From the NCBI GenBank assembly GCA_003427395.1, contig BFEA01000258.1, forward strand, positions 1,820,276 through 1,843,857: a DNA stretch of 23,582 nucleotides, written 5' to 3'. This document shows positions 10,037 to 20,513 of the stretch, piece by piece. Source of the DNA: Chara braunii. Lineage: Eukaryota; Streptophyta; Charophyceae; Charales; Characeae. The translations under genes were made by a program, and so were the position numbers. Under the pieces are notes generated by a model. It saw nothing but the letters and a program-made list of their open reading frames with translations, ran no database searches and was not told where the DNA came from. Position 1 is the first letter of the stretch. The number at the start of each line of letters is the position of its first letter.

Positions 10037-10597
10037 AATTTCNGCANCGCTTCCCNTAGAAAAAGTGNCTTTCCAGAATTTATATAAGTTCAAATATGAA
10101 AGCAGAAATGATCTCTTACTCTGGAAAGTCAAATTTTGTCNAACTCCCTGAATTAGCAAAAATTTGGGCAGCACTNCCTTTAGAAAAGGAGACTTCCCAN
10201 ATTTATACTAAGCCAGATACGAACTNAAAAGACAACTTGAGTTNAACTTAGACAAGATTTNACNAACTCCTTAGTTTTGCAGAAATTTCGGCANCATTCC
10301 CTTTAGAAAAGTGTCATTCNAAAATTTATACAAGGCTAAGTTCAGAATTTGAGAGCAACTTTGACTTNCCAAAGTTCAATTTTNTCTAACTNCCNNAATN
10401 AGCAAAAANTTNGGNAGCACTCCCTTTAGAAAATGAGACTTCCNAGATTTTAACNAAGTCTGATATNAGAAAAAACAAAGNTGAACTTTTGACAAGTCAA
10501 AATTTTAGCTAACTCCTTGGATTTGTAGAAATTTCGGCAGCNCTTCCCGTANAGAAAGNAGCTTGNCAAGATTTATACAAAGCCAAGTATAANAAAA
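10037..10597. repeat. 123-bp tandem repeat, five units, dimeric higher-order pattern
   Basis: The core AAATTT(C/G)GGCAGC, followed by a CCCTTTAGAAAA-like segment, recurs with its AATTT at about 10037, 10161, 10284, 10407 and 10530: steps of 123-124 bp. Units 2 and 4 share AATTAGCAAAAA-type lead-ins and a GAGACTTCC segment. Units 3 and 5 share TAGAAATTTCGGCAG-type leads. The true period may therefore be a ~246-bp dimer. Similar tandem blocks with an ATTTCGGCAG core occur in non-coding regions of plant Ty3/gypsy elements as far as I recall; that link is inference. Several N bases fall inside. Confidence 0.8.
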
Positions 10598-10629
10598 NNN
10601 NNNNNNNNNNNNNNGNANTNNNCNNANNN
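10598..10629. other. Assembly gap or unresolved bases
   Basis: A run of N interspersed with single called bases directly truncates the 123-bp tandem array, so the true copy number may be larger. Confidence 0.9.
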
Positions 10630-10872
10630 AAAAAAAGATACTACAGAAAATGCANGAATTNACACTAACTCCTATGNCTCTAGCACGTGGCGAGCAACTA
10701 AAGCAACTACCTATCAACCTGAAACTCAGACTAAGTAGTGGCCTCACTCAGTCACATGCAAGTCAAACCACAAAGGTAAATACTCTCACCGGCCCCAAGG
10801 CAACCTAAATAAACAATAGTTCGTGATCTCTCAATTATTTAACCCTTTATACCCATCTTACATACGACAAAG

Positions 10873-11810
10873 GTCAGGCCGCCTGAACTTACAGAGCGCA
10901 CCCAACTTAGCCAGGCCCAGACTCAGAATACCTGAACTTATAGAGCGTTCTGACTTGGCCAAATATACACAAACAGAGGACAAAATTATTTTTCTCTTCT
11001 TTGGGCACATGACTAGACCACTCTAGTCGCTTTGGACTGCTTAAGGTATCCAAGTTGTATATACTTATCTTCACCTTTGTTTTTTAAGGCTGCATATGTC
11101 TGAACTAACTCAAGTTCAGTCTGCCCCAATTTACCACCAGTTCTATTCTTAGTTATACTTTCTTCAAGTTGTGATACGGTTATAGTCAGACCGCCTAAAC
11201 CTATAGAACAGTCTGATTAACTAGTTCTTAGATAGAATAATAGTAAAATATAGTAAAATTGTAACCATTGGGTTCCAGCATGTGCGAGGCTTTGAATCTG
11301 ACCCCCTGAACTTACAAAAGGGTCCAACTCTCTGTCATATTCGTTTCTATCTGAGCCATCATGTGTGTGGCATCGAGTCAGATCCCCTGAACTGACAGAA
11401 GGATCTGCCCCTTTGCCAAGATTATTTTTTCACAATAAAGAGCAGAAAGAGACTGAGCCACCTGAACTTACCGAACAGCTCGGTCTCCTCGTTCAGGAAC
11501 CAAAGAAACAAGTAAAACCCCAATGAAAACAATGCAACCCAAGGCACAAAAACTTATTTAGCGCCCTTAGTGCCTGAAAATCAAGCACAATCAAACCCCT
11601 CACAGGTTAGAGCAGTCAGGCCACCTGAACTTACAAAACAACCTGACCCTCCATGCAAACCATATCACTGGGTCTCCCCAAACTTATGGGGGCATCCCAG
11701 CCTCCAGAGTAATCAGACCCCCTAAACTTATAGAAGGGTCTGACCTCTCCATGCAAAACCAAAATAAAACAAAGCGCTGAGGTTCCCCAAACTTATGGGG
11801 ACTCCCCAGC
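10873..11810. repeat. Array of stem-loops with constant loop and variable stems
   Basis: About ten units carry a loop close to CCTGAACTTAYAGA, flanked by arms that pair within a unit but differ between units. Paired arms: TCAGAA/TTCTGA (10923-10953), TCAGAC/GTCTGA (11186-11216), GACCC/GGGTC (11300-11324), CAGATCC/GGATCTG (11379-11407), GACTGAGC/GCTCGGTC with one G-T pair (11451-11485), GTCAGG/CCTGAC (11615-11647), TCAGACCC/GGGTCTGA (11713-11743). Two sister units use CCCC-AAACTTAT-GGGG (11676-11691 and 11785-11800), inside outer arms CTGGG/CCCAG and GCTGAGG/CCCCAGC. A degraded unit is at about 10873-10900. Spacing is irregular, about 50-250 bp. No protein-coding frame runs through the array. 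Confidence 0.8.
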
Positions 11811-12750
11811 CTTAATGACCCGGTCAATCATCATACAAATCCTCCCATCATCCTGCCCTTCCCTGATGCAGTTCTTTTCAACAGTCTGACTTCATACAAT
11901 CAACAAAGTTGAAAATGAGACTTATACAGAAATTCCTTTATTTAGTATTGTTCAGTGTCCTGAAAGTCAAACAAAAAATAGAGTAAGGTTGCACGCCATA
12001 TATTCAGTCAGTGATGCAATGGGTAGTACAAATAGGGGTTATAGCTCGGGTGTATAGAGGGAAAGTAATGGTTTACCTTTCGGTTCCCTGCCTCCAGGAC
12101 TCCTCCTGAGTCCCGGCAGAGCTCCCGCAATCGGTGGGTGGACTCCCCACAGAGTCTTGATGCGGTCCTACGGGTTGCAATCCCGNCNGCCGCCTTNCTC
12201 TCNGAACNGGACCANACTTAGAGTAAGAAGGATAGAAAGAGAAAGTNTTAGACTCTCAGATCCAAGGATGGTGCTCTCAGACTCGCAGGAGAGGGNCTTC
12301 AAATCTTCAGCGCCTGAGGGCCCCGCAATGGCAGCNAGAACGCGAGNTGCAGCTTGGTCAACTAAGCTAAACNGTCAAAGTAACCCCTTCCTNACGAACT
12401 TCCANTGTACAACATTGACTCCTCTTTCTTAAGCCCANCAGTCCGATTTCTAACCAGCACGCAGCCTCGTGGCCTGGAAAGGCNGTTTTCGATAANTCNT
12501 ACCCTTATACTCTNCTCGAATATTCATATCCTTGTCGCAAAAGNGGCANCAGNTTGCCATGCAAAGGTCACCGTTGGGGCACAACGGACGTCATAGTCAC
12601 GTCCTCCCAAGCCTGTAAGAAACAGGCCTCAAACGCCTTGGTCAAACCACAAGGGGGCACCATCTACCCGGCAACACAGGCTAGTTCAGCCGCGCACGGC
12701 ACCACTCCTCAACTCGGTACTGCGCAAGGGTCGGCAGGAGGTAAGTACAC
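11811..12750. other. N-containing stretch leading into copy B, no gene
   Basis: No gene is visible. A GGACTC/GAGTCC stem-loop occurs near 12098-12115 and many single N bases lie at 12180-12560. The left boundary of repeat copy B may fall here, because copy A is cut by the window edge at the position matching 12751. A GAGGTAAGT donor-like site lies near 12738. No tRNA-type primer-binding site was found. Confidence 0.45.
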
Positions 12751-13295
12751 CACAGTATAGTTCCTAGGAAGCGCCGCACACACCACTACTATGCACAGTC
12801 ATAGACACAACCAATGTCACATGTCCACAGGTGCTTTGTTACCAATAAAGAGCACATCGACTGTCATCGGACCAGCTCGCCGTATCTGTAACAGAAATCA
12901 GTTTCTCCTGCCAATCATGTCGTGGGATATGCGCGCCCCCCCACCTGCCAAGCGAGGACGCAGCCTTTGTTTGGTCGCCAAACCGCATCGAAACCGGCCC
13001 CCTTTTCGCTTGCCAATGCTTATCCATTTCCCCCCCCCATATTCACGATGGTTCTCTGCTCTCGCACACCTTCACCTTCTCCGTGAGCTCCCAATCCCCT
13101 GTCGCCTTGCTCGACCATTGCTCTATCACTCGGCAAGGGCGCGCTAGAACGGGATGGGACCTTCAGTCAGAGCATAGTCAGGTATGCCTACAGCATGACC
13201 TCCCTTGACAGCAAATCGGCAGCAGGTAAGTCCTCGCCCCCGCAGCTCACCTCTTGCTGTCTCTACATCGCTGGGATGAGTTTCGCATCGGCCGG

Positions 13296-14198
13296 TTAGG
13301 TCAGTTTCCCACGATCTGCCATGCACCACTTTTAACATTAGTATAAGCCTAGGAAAATTTATCAAACCAATACAAACCGGTCGCAACAATCGACTAGATA
13401 CATGAAACTTTCAGACTCACTTCTCGCTCGGGCGCAACTTTCAATACCGACCCTGGACGAACTACTAGCCTACGGGCGAATCTGACACTGCCATACTGCT
13501 CATGGTAGTTCGAAACTTTGGATTAGCCTCCTCCCGCACTCGACTTCATTGAGGATCGAACGAGGATTCTGTTCTCTTCTCCTCCCTTCAGTGTCCGCCT
13601 TCACTCGGCGCATCCTGCTCTCCTACAAACTTCTATCTTACTAATTTGTAGCCAAATCTAGCTTCATAATCTAACTCGCGGACGCCGAAAACCCTCGAAA
13701 CAGTTCCTCTCCCGCTGAGATCCTTCCTCTATCCAGCGGGCAAACCCTTTTCCCTTGTCTTCTCCTTCTTCGCTCCTGCCATAGCCCATCGCACCTCCTA
13801 CCTCTACTAACACCTCACTTACTAACTTCTACACTAATCCGACTCCAAATTCGAGCCCGCCTACCTCCGAAACCCCGATGTCGACCTTTGGTCCGCCCGA
13901 TTCTATAAAGAATCGGGCGAGGACTGTCTCCCTCGTCCTACCATAGCCACTTCTACCATCACTCCCGCGCACGTTCTTCTTCACTAACTCTTAATCCTAC
14001 TAGCCCTGAGCTACATCTGAGCTTAGAATCGGGGTCGCCAACTATCAAAACACCCGAATCAACTCTCCATTCGCTTATTTTCGCCGAGACATGAGCAACT
14101 TATGCGAATTCCACTCCCGTTCTTCCGCCGTCTCTATATCCTCACGCACTAACTTTTCCACTAACCTCCCTTTTTACTAATCTAGCGGTAAAACTGAC
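13296..14198. mobile_element. ~0.9-kb block present in copy B, absent from copy A
   Basis: Copies A and B align up to GCCGG (541-545; 13291-13295) and resume at TTCACCATC (549; 14199). Copy A has only GGC between. The block in B has short terminal inverted repeats, GTCAGTTT at 13300-13307 and AAACTGAC at 14191-14198. It carries no recognisable protein. It contains a stem-loop with perfect 11-bp arms (13894-13904 and 13909-13919) and several CACTAAC/TACTAAC-like words. A small non-autonomous DNA transposon is plausible, but no clean target-site duplication is visible, so a deletion from A is also possible. Confidence 0.55.
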
Positions 14199-14707
14199 TT
14201 CACCATCAGAATCACCTCATCAAAGAACCCCTACCTACTACTCTTCCCCGCCCAAATCTGTCGAGGATCCGGTGTGATAAGCAGTGCTAGTTGCCGCCAT
14301 AACCACTCCTGTCACTCCCCGCATGTATCCGGCGCGATTTCACGTCCGGATTCATTCTCCTTGTTCGGTTGTTTTCCCCGGTCGACTCTCCTCTATCTAG
14401 TCCCGTCCTCGTTGCCCTGTCGCCCGTCCTTACCTGCGCCAACCCGACAGCGCCTTGCAGCATCCTCCCAACTGGCCACTTGCACCGTTGTTCGGCCTGC
14501 AGCTCCCCGACGCTGCTCGTCTGCATCCGCTGCTCCCCTTCCATCGTTGCGCCCTCCCGCTGGTCCGCCATCCTCGTCCCCCAACGTATAGGCACCTGGC
14601 GTGGTTTCGCGCCCAGGTTCACTCCACCTATATCTGCCTGCTGGCTTCGCGCAGGGCCTGGGCCGCCTTCGCTTTGTCTCTTTAGCGTTGCCCTGCCCTT
14701 GCCCGTT

Positions 14708-14727
14708 CTCTCTCTCTCTCTCTCTCT
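14708..14727. repeat. (CT)10 microsatellite in copy B
   Basis: Counterpart of the (CT)8 run at 1067-1082. The four-base length change makes the overlapping plus-strand frames diverge downstream. Confidence 0.85.
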
Positions 14728-16046
14728 TAGTGCTCTGTCCTTCCACACTGCGCAGGCACCCGGCACAGAAGCCGGGCCAGGTTCATTCTCCCTCCCCACT
14801 TTGGCACCCCGCTCTTACCTTTCTTCCTTCACCTCGCCCCCGGTCGGTAGCAGCTTGTGCGCTAACTCAGACACCACGCCGGCGCCGAATGACACAGTCA
14901 GCAGGCCAGTGGTCACTAAAGTCGAAATCCGCTAGGAAGAGTGTGACTACTCACCTGCCGAATCAAACAGCCCCGAAGGCCGATGTGTTGTAGCGCGCGA
15001 CGTATGCTCAGAGGTAGTGGCGGCTCCGACGCTGCAGCGAGTGGGAGGGCGCGGACCCGCTGCGAAGTCTGTAGCATAAGCCCGAGTGATGCGGGTCCCG
15101 TGGGAACAGCCACTGGGACAGGCTTGGGCCGCACAGTCAAACACTACGGCGGCATCCCACAAGTGGCCCCAAAAGAGAACCCTGCCCAGGCATATTTCAT
15201 CATCTTGCGGGCCCTGGCGGGTACGCTCACACTCAAACCTCTCTCGGCTGGCCGTCGCTGGCAGACAGTGCGTCCTCGCAGAGGGTTCCCGCCACTCAGT
15301 TTTTTTCCGCATCGTGGGCTAATCACCCACCAACTCGCATGTTCGTTAAGCTCCTCGGTCCGCGCTACAACCCGGGCGGAATAGAGGAATCCCACCGGTG
15401 TCCCAAGCGCGCAGCAACCTAAATTCGGATCTGTTTTTCTGCAGTTCAACGGTGTACGAACTGAACCAGACCCGTCAGTCCTACCGCAGGTCTCGGAGCC
15501 GATCACCAAACAAAATTTCAGCAATAAAGCCAGGACCTTGAAAATAGAGAATAAAACAACCAAAGAAAACGGTAACCAAGGCGGAGGCGGTTGCGTCGCT
15601 TCCCTTGTACCGCACACCCCTAGCCTCGGAGGGTTGCCCCCTTGCCGTCGTCACTCCATGCCCGCCAAACTCCCGTAATCAGATGCGCGGAAGGCTGGCC
15701 TGCGTTTCTATTCCCTACACACCCCGTTCATCTCACAGAAGTTGCACCACAGTCGAGGTCAATCTCCATACGTACGCACGAATCCCATGCAATCGCACCA
15801 ATCAAAAGACAAAAATCATTTTAATCCTAAATTAAAATCATAAATATATAAATAAAAATTTGATCGGCGATCACGCCGGCTCTTCAGCCATCAACAAATA
15901 AAAATCACGCGCGCCTCATATCTGCGTGCTGACACACTCTCTGTTCTAGTCAACCATCCAGTCAACCTAAATCACAGACGCAGCCGCACCTAGCGTGGTA
16001 TACTTAAATTTTAAGTCAAACTTATTTCTGTCATTTGCAAAAACCA

Positions 16047-16081
16047 GGGCGGATACCCTTGTAAGGGTATTCGCCCCGACA
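16047..16081 (-). repeat. LTR-like terminal stem-loop of copy B
   Basis: Arms 16047-16060 and 16063-16076 pair over 14 positions with one G-T pair. The minus-strand element start TGTCGGGG is at 16081. It is the same hairpin as copy A and a relative of the one at 20482-20513. Confidence 0.75.
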
Positions 16082-16114
16082 ACGGTATGTCCAATCTGAA
16101 ATGATAAGAAAAAA

Positions 16115-16316
16115 AAATTGAATCATCATATGAAACATCCAATAATACAATATCAAAATAAACCCCGACCACCACGAGTCGAACTCCACAAAATAATCAT
16201 ATAACCGCCAACTGAAAAAATTCAAATCATCATCTCATACATCAAATCACACAATATCAAAATACACTTTAACCATCTTAGGTCAAACACCACAAAAGAA
16301 TCATACGACCGCCAAC
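16115..16316. repeat. Two-copy ~103-bp tandem repeat beside copy B
   Basis: AAAATT(G/C)AAATCATCAT-like unit starts lie at 16115 and about 16217, and matching ends ACCGCCAAC lie at 16204 and 16308. Both units share ATCAAAATA, a CACCAC/ACCAT segment and a CACAAAA(T/G)AATCATA segment. The copies are diverged. The array begins about 34 bp outside the copy B terminus. Confidence 0.7.
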
Positions 16317-17460
16317 AAGGAGTTAACTACCGACAATAACATTAATGCAGCTGACAAGGTAATCGGTTTGCCTTAATTTTGACTTGATGAGACTCATTGT
16401 CGAAGTTATTCATTTCACCTACCATCGACCTAAGATTAGACACACACACACTCGTTTTCATATGCTTCCAATTTTTCTTGGATCACAAACCGTTTTGCGG
16501 ATGATTCTTGATAAGGTGCATTCCTTGAAGTGTTGCATGTCTCTCCCTCTAGAAAGTGGTCTGGGGTACTCCTCCTTCTCACTCGAGCACAAAGCTCGGA
16601 TCTCAGAAGTCGAGCCGTCTCCACCGAATCGGCAAATTACCCCCTCCGTAGAACGGTCCACTCCGGGTTGATAACAGGGTCGGCTCCTGAAGCAACGAAC
16701 CCCCGTCCCAGATTCTTCCTAAAGAGAAAACATATTCACCCCAAGTAGATTTTGTAGTATATGCTCATTTTTCCTAAGTTCATGGTAATTTTGATGAAAA
16801 GAAACAGAAGAAGATAGAAAATGAGAACCATTTGGACAGGTACAGATAAATAAGGTCATTTGGGATAGAACGGTTCAATCATGAGGAAAAGTCCAAGTCC
16901 CTCTGACCTTATCTGATCGAATTCATTCTACGACACACGGTGAATAATCTTTTTCAAAACAACAAGTCTTTCAAGCAGGCAGGTGAAACGTAGAAATAAA
17001 ACAATATTTTTCATCATCCCTTGTAGACACAATCAACCTTCTTTCCAAACATTCTTCCACCTACCTGCACAACATGCAAAAACAAAAGTTCAAGAGAAAA
17101 CCAGTACAATCCCATATTCAAGTCAGACCTTTCCATTCACATGCATGACTCGCACAACTTTTCTCTACCTTTTCTTTTGAACATTCAAAACAACAGGGTC
17201 CATCAAAGTGTGGGTTCACACAGGTGTGAAGGAAAGTCTAAGTCTTTCAACTCGCTGACCTTGAGTGAAGTTTGATCCGAGTCACTCAAGAAAGCCGAGA
17301 AATATATCAATCACAAAAAAATGACCGCCGTAGAAAAATATGCAGCTCACAACTCCATAAGTTGTGACCTTTCTCCTGAATCGCAGTCCGCGTCCTCCTC
17401 AACTGCTAAAAAAAACAGAGGTTGAACCACAAAAAAACTCAAGCGAGATAGCCTTCCAGG
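16317..17460. other. Non-coding stretch, no recognisable gene
   Basis: AT-rich DNA with short frames in all registers. I see no domain, RNA gene or strong repeat here. Confidence 0.5.
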
Positions 17461-18547
17461 AGGGTGTTCCCACAAACGAGTTTTCACGTGGTCCCAACAT
17501 CCCAAACTGTCTCAACACAGTCTCACTGCACTTTAACCACTAATGATACTCCCCAACCAACCGTAAGTTCACGCCGCCTCCATTCACCATGTCTGCTTCC
17601 AATAGCCATATCGTGCATATCCCCTTCTCAAAATCAGTTTCACCTGGTCCCAAAATGGTCCCAGACGGTCTCACACCATCGCCCGCAATACCAGATGGTC
17701 CGGAACTCGAAACCGCTCATACTGCACGCCGCAAAAAAAATAAAGGTGGCCCTGGCTCAAATCACATGTGCCGCAAACCCTAATAAAAATGTCATTCCGG
17801 TGCAAACCGCAAGTGTCGCAACTCTAATAGCCACTGCCGCAAACACTCACTCCGCGCTCTCCTCATGCCGTCGGCCCATGCACCACTGCTACACATACCC
17901 AATCGTACATCAACTCCACACAATCCCAACCATATACCAATGCTAGCCCAACCTCTACATCATGCTGAAATTCGTTACAACTGTTGCGCACCACAAACAT
18001 TAAAAGCGGGAATGCCGCTCGCCGCACCGTCGAAACCGGTACCACGCCGCCGTGCCAAAAAACAATTCTGCACCAGTTTCCCACCGAAGTGTCGATGTTG
18101 TGCCAAAAGTTTGCCAACGTAACCTCACAAAAAAAATATCACTGTTGTCGTGCCGCCAAACGGACAGCACCTTCTCTTAAGGAGACCTTGATGCTGCCAC
18201 ACCGTCAATCTAGCAACACCTCACCACCAAAGTGTCGTTGTCGATGTGCCAAAACAATTGTTAGCACCTCCCCACCGAAGTGCCACTGTTGCAGCCTCAC
18301 GGTCGCAGCACCTACCCACACACACAACGCATGCACAAGGGTGGGGCAAAAGACTCCCAACCCTCAACTATGGCTGCCTCCCTTCTCCTCCTCCAACTCT
18401 CTGCAGACCTTCACTCCACCAGCAGCATCTCCTCTCCAGCAGCATGCAGCAGCCAGCCAGCATTCACCCAAGTGAATGTCCCAACAACACTGCCGTAAGT
18501 GTGAGGGTGCTGGGTGGAGTGCTGACTTTTATAGCCAGTCGAAGGCA
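17461..18547. repeat. C/A-rich stretch with degenerate internal repeats
   Basis: The plus strand is poor in G and T, so frames of 160-170 codons arise because stop codons are rare. Degenerate repeats are visible: CCACCGAAGTG or CCACCAAAGTG followed by a GTTGTGCC-like segment (near 18085, 18228, 18272), CCAAAA(A)CAATT near 18055 and 18248, and GGTCCCA repeats near 17490-17690. The frames follow the repeats and show no known domain. Confidence 0.5.
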
Positions 18548-19323
18548 TGTGGGCAGCTGCTTTGCCCACAGCCAGGCAAAATCCGTGGGTGCCCTTGGCC
18601 CTCAATCTAAATCGATGGCCAGGAGCTCAATGCCTTGGTTTCACCCTAGGAGAACCAAGGTCTTCAATCCCCAGAGGTACCTGGCCGTTTTCCCAGGCCA
18701 GGTGCTCATGGAAATGGTTGTACCCAACCATTTTACTGTTGTCTATTCAACTTGAAAACGAACATGCGCAGTCCCATCAGCCCCTAGAACTTTCTGGGGC
18801 TGCACCTGTTCCGCGCCCCCAGCCACATATGTGGTCGTTATTTTTTTCCCTTCCTCTTTTTCTCTTCTCTTTCTTTCTTTTTCTTTTTTTTTACCCCCCG
18901 TTTTCCCTGGGAGGGGCAGCCAGTCATTTGAAACGAACAGGCACACTCCCCTCCTCAGTCATTTCACAGGGGCAAACTAGAGTCAGACTCAACAATGGCT
19001 CCTACCCCCTGCCTCACGCGCCCGTACCTAGGCGCCCACAGCACGAGGTACAGGCGACGTTTTATAGCCTATTCACGAAGTGAACAGGCATAGGGTATAC
19101 AGTTGGGGACTGACTTATTGGCTGTTGCGTTCTACGCCGTCTCACCGATTCGCCACCAGGTAGGTTCCCCCCCTTCTCTTAGTAGTAGTAGTAGTGGTAA
19201 TAAAAATAGTGATACGGGTGGGCATATTTCCAGGTTCTAGTAGTAGATTCATTCGACTTTGCTTCCCTATAGACAGTAGCGGCCCGTTCGTCTAAAACGA
19301 ACGGGCGCCTTAGTGAAGTCACG

Positions 19324-19459
19324 AACGAGAGAAAACAAGATCTAAAGGATCTAAAAAAAAAGGAAAAAAAATTGTAGAAAATCTAAAATAAATCTAAAAG
19401 AAGAAAAACTTAAAGAAAATCTAAAAGAAGAAAAGAAGCAAAACAACAACAACAACAGC
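19324..19459 (+). repeat. A-rich purine tract between two related hairpins
   Basis: Repeated words close to AATCTAAAAGAAGAAAA make up this tract, ending in AAC triplets. It is bracketed by hairpins at 19282-19306 and 19484-19501, whose arms share CCCGT/ACGGG, so the two could also pair with each other across the tract. Confidence 0.55.
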
Positions 19460-20481
19460 AAACTTACCTGAATGCCAAACAGTCGCCCGTTTTCACGGGC
19501 GCTATCACATTCACTGGGGCTGAAGCGCCCCAGGTACTTCTAAGGGTGTCAAGTGGCGCAGTTCTTTCACATCAGTTTTAGTTTTTTTTTTTTTAAATCC
19601 CGTTGGCATCGGCCAACGATTACATCACGGATCCCCCCCTCGCCAACTTTTGAAATACAGATCGAGTTCGAATCCTTAAGGATTTAAAGAGAACGTTTAG
19701 GTCAAGCGCAGGGGCCATACTGATCTTCACGCAGCAGATCTCAGTCGCACGATCTTGATGATCGCGCGGTCGAAATCGGTCGTGCCCAACTGCTTGGGCT
19801 GCTCCAAAAGGAGCTGTCCAGTAGGATGTGTGCGACCGAGCTTGATTCCGGTATCTGTTGGGCGAAAATCTGCCACCGTAACCTACTGGGCTAGCTCCTA
19901 TCACAACAGTGATAGGAGCAGCTCTTTTATAAGAAGAGTTTGGCCCAGACCATTCCTCCTGCCTGTGGCCTTGTAGGCCCTACCTGCTTGAGGCTATGCA
20001 GATTCTGCCTGCCTGAAGCCTAATAGGCTTTGCTGGCAGGCCCTGCCCCGTCGGTTGGCCGCATGACCTCGGCATTGGCCTGTTAACCCCCTGGCTCGAT
20101 GTCAACCCCCGCGGCCCAGGAAATAAAAACCCTTCTTCCTATTTCCCCTGCGCCGCGGCGCTATACCCAGCGCATCCCTCTTTTTAGCCTACTTGGGCCT
20201 TGAATCGCGCGGTTGCTAAGACACGGGACATTATTTTAGGTAAAATAGGTATAGCTTTAACATTCCCATGTCCGCACGCTTCTGCGCCTTTGAAAAAAAG
20301 TGAAGCATTGCCATTCACATTCGTTACTCTCAGATGTCGCAGGCGTCCGGACTAGGGTTCTAAAAGTTTTAGTTCCTCGGCCATAGGTCAGGTCTGAATA
20401 AACTCTTGGCAACCGCCGGTCTCATCAAGTCCTTCAACTCAATGAAAGAGTCGGACAACGTCTGATGTTTAAAATCCCAGG

Positions 20482-20513
20482 CAAATACCCTTGTCAGGGT
20501 ATTTGTCCTGACA
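20482..20513 (-). repeat. Terminal stem-loop of segment C
   Basis: CAAATACCCT (20482-20491) pairs perfectly with AGGGTATTTG (20496-20505) around a 4-nt loop. The minus-strand TGTCAGGAC start is at 20513. Relative to A and B the arms changed from GCGGATACC/GGTATTCGC to GCAAATACC/GGTATTTGT, so one C-G pair became A-T by a double change. Confidence 0.75.

Larger units (their letters stand above)
12751..16081 (-). mobile_element. Long repeat copy B, LTR-like
   Basis: This is the second copy of the 1-2433 repeat, collinear except for an extra ~0.9 kb at 13296-14198. On the minus strand it starts TGTCGGGGCG at 16081 with the 14-bp-arm terminal stem-loop, and an AT-rich tract (about 15810-15860) lies about 220-270 bp into it, where an LTR promoter could sit. 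The base after the end (plus strand ACGGT) could be a target-site duplication, but its partner was not found. A and B could be the two LTRs of one element or independent solo LTRs. Neither has an adjoining polypurine tract. Confidence 0.6.
18548..20513 (-). mobile_element. Hairpin-dense LTR-like segment C
   Basis: The right end mirrors copies A and B: on the minus strand it starts TGTCAGGAC at 20513, followed by a perfect 10-bp stem-loop. Leftwards a series of stem-loops follows: 18548-18570 (8 bp), 18633-18660 (8), 18679-18703 (8), 18712-18733 (9), 18778-18802 (7), 19067-19089 (9 of 10), 19282-19306 (10), 19484-19501 (7), 19601-19618 (7), 19894-19919 (11). The left limit is where hairpins stop, not a proven element end. 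No primer-binding site or coding domain was recognised. Microsatellites (AGT)n near 19181-19196 and (AAC)n near 19441-19458 lie inside. Confidence 0.5.

Noticed and set aside
10505-10747. 80-codon minus-strand frame
   Set aside because: It runs through the N gap, so it is open only because the bases are unknown.
17464-18755. Several overlapping 160-170-codon plus-strand frames
   Set aside because: They follow C/A-rich repeat DNA with few stop codons. All three registers are open in places, and there is no domain or start context.
18547-19083. 178-codon frame with a Phe/Leu-rich stretch resembling a membrane segment
   Set aside because: The hydrophobic run is just the translation of a T/C-rich tract at about 18838-18895, and the frame crosses several non-coding stem-loops.
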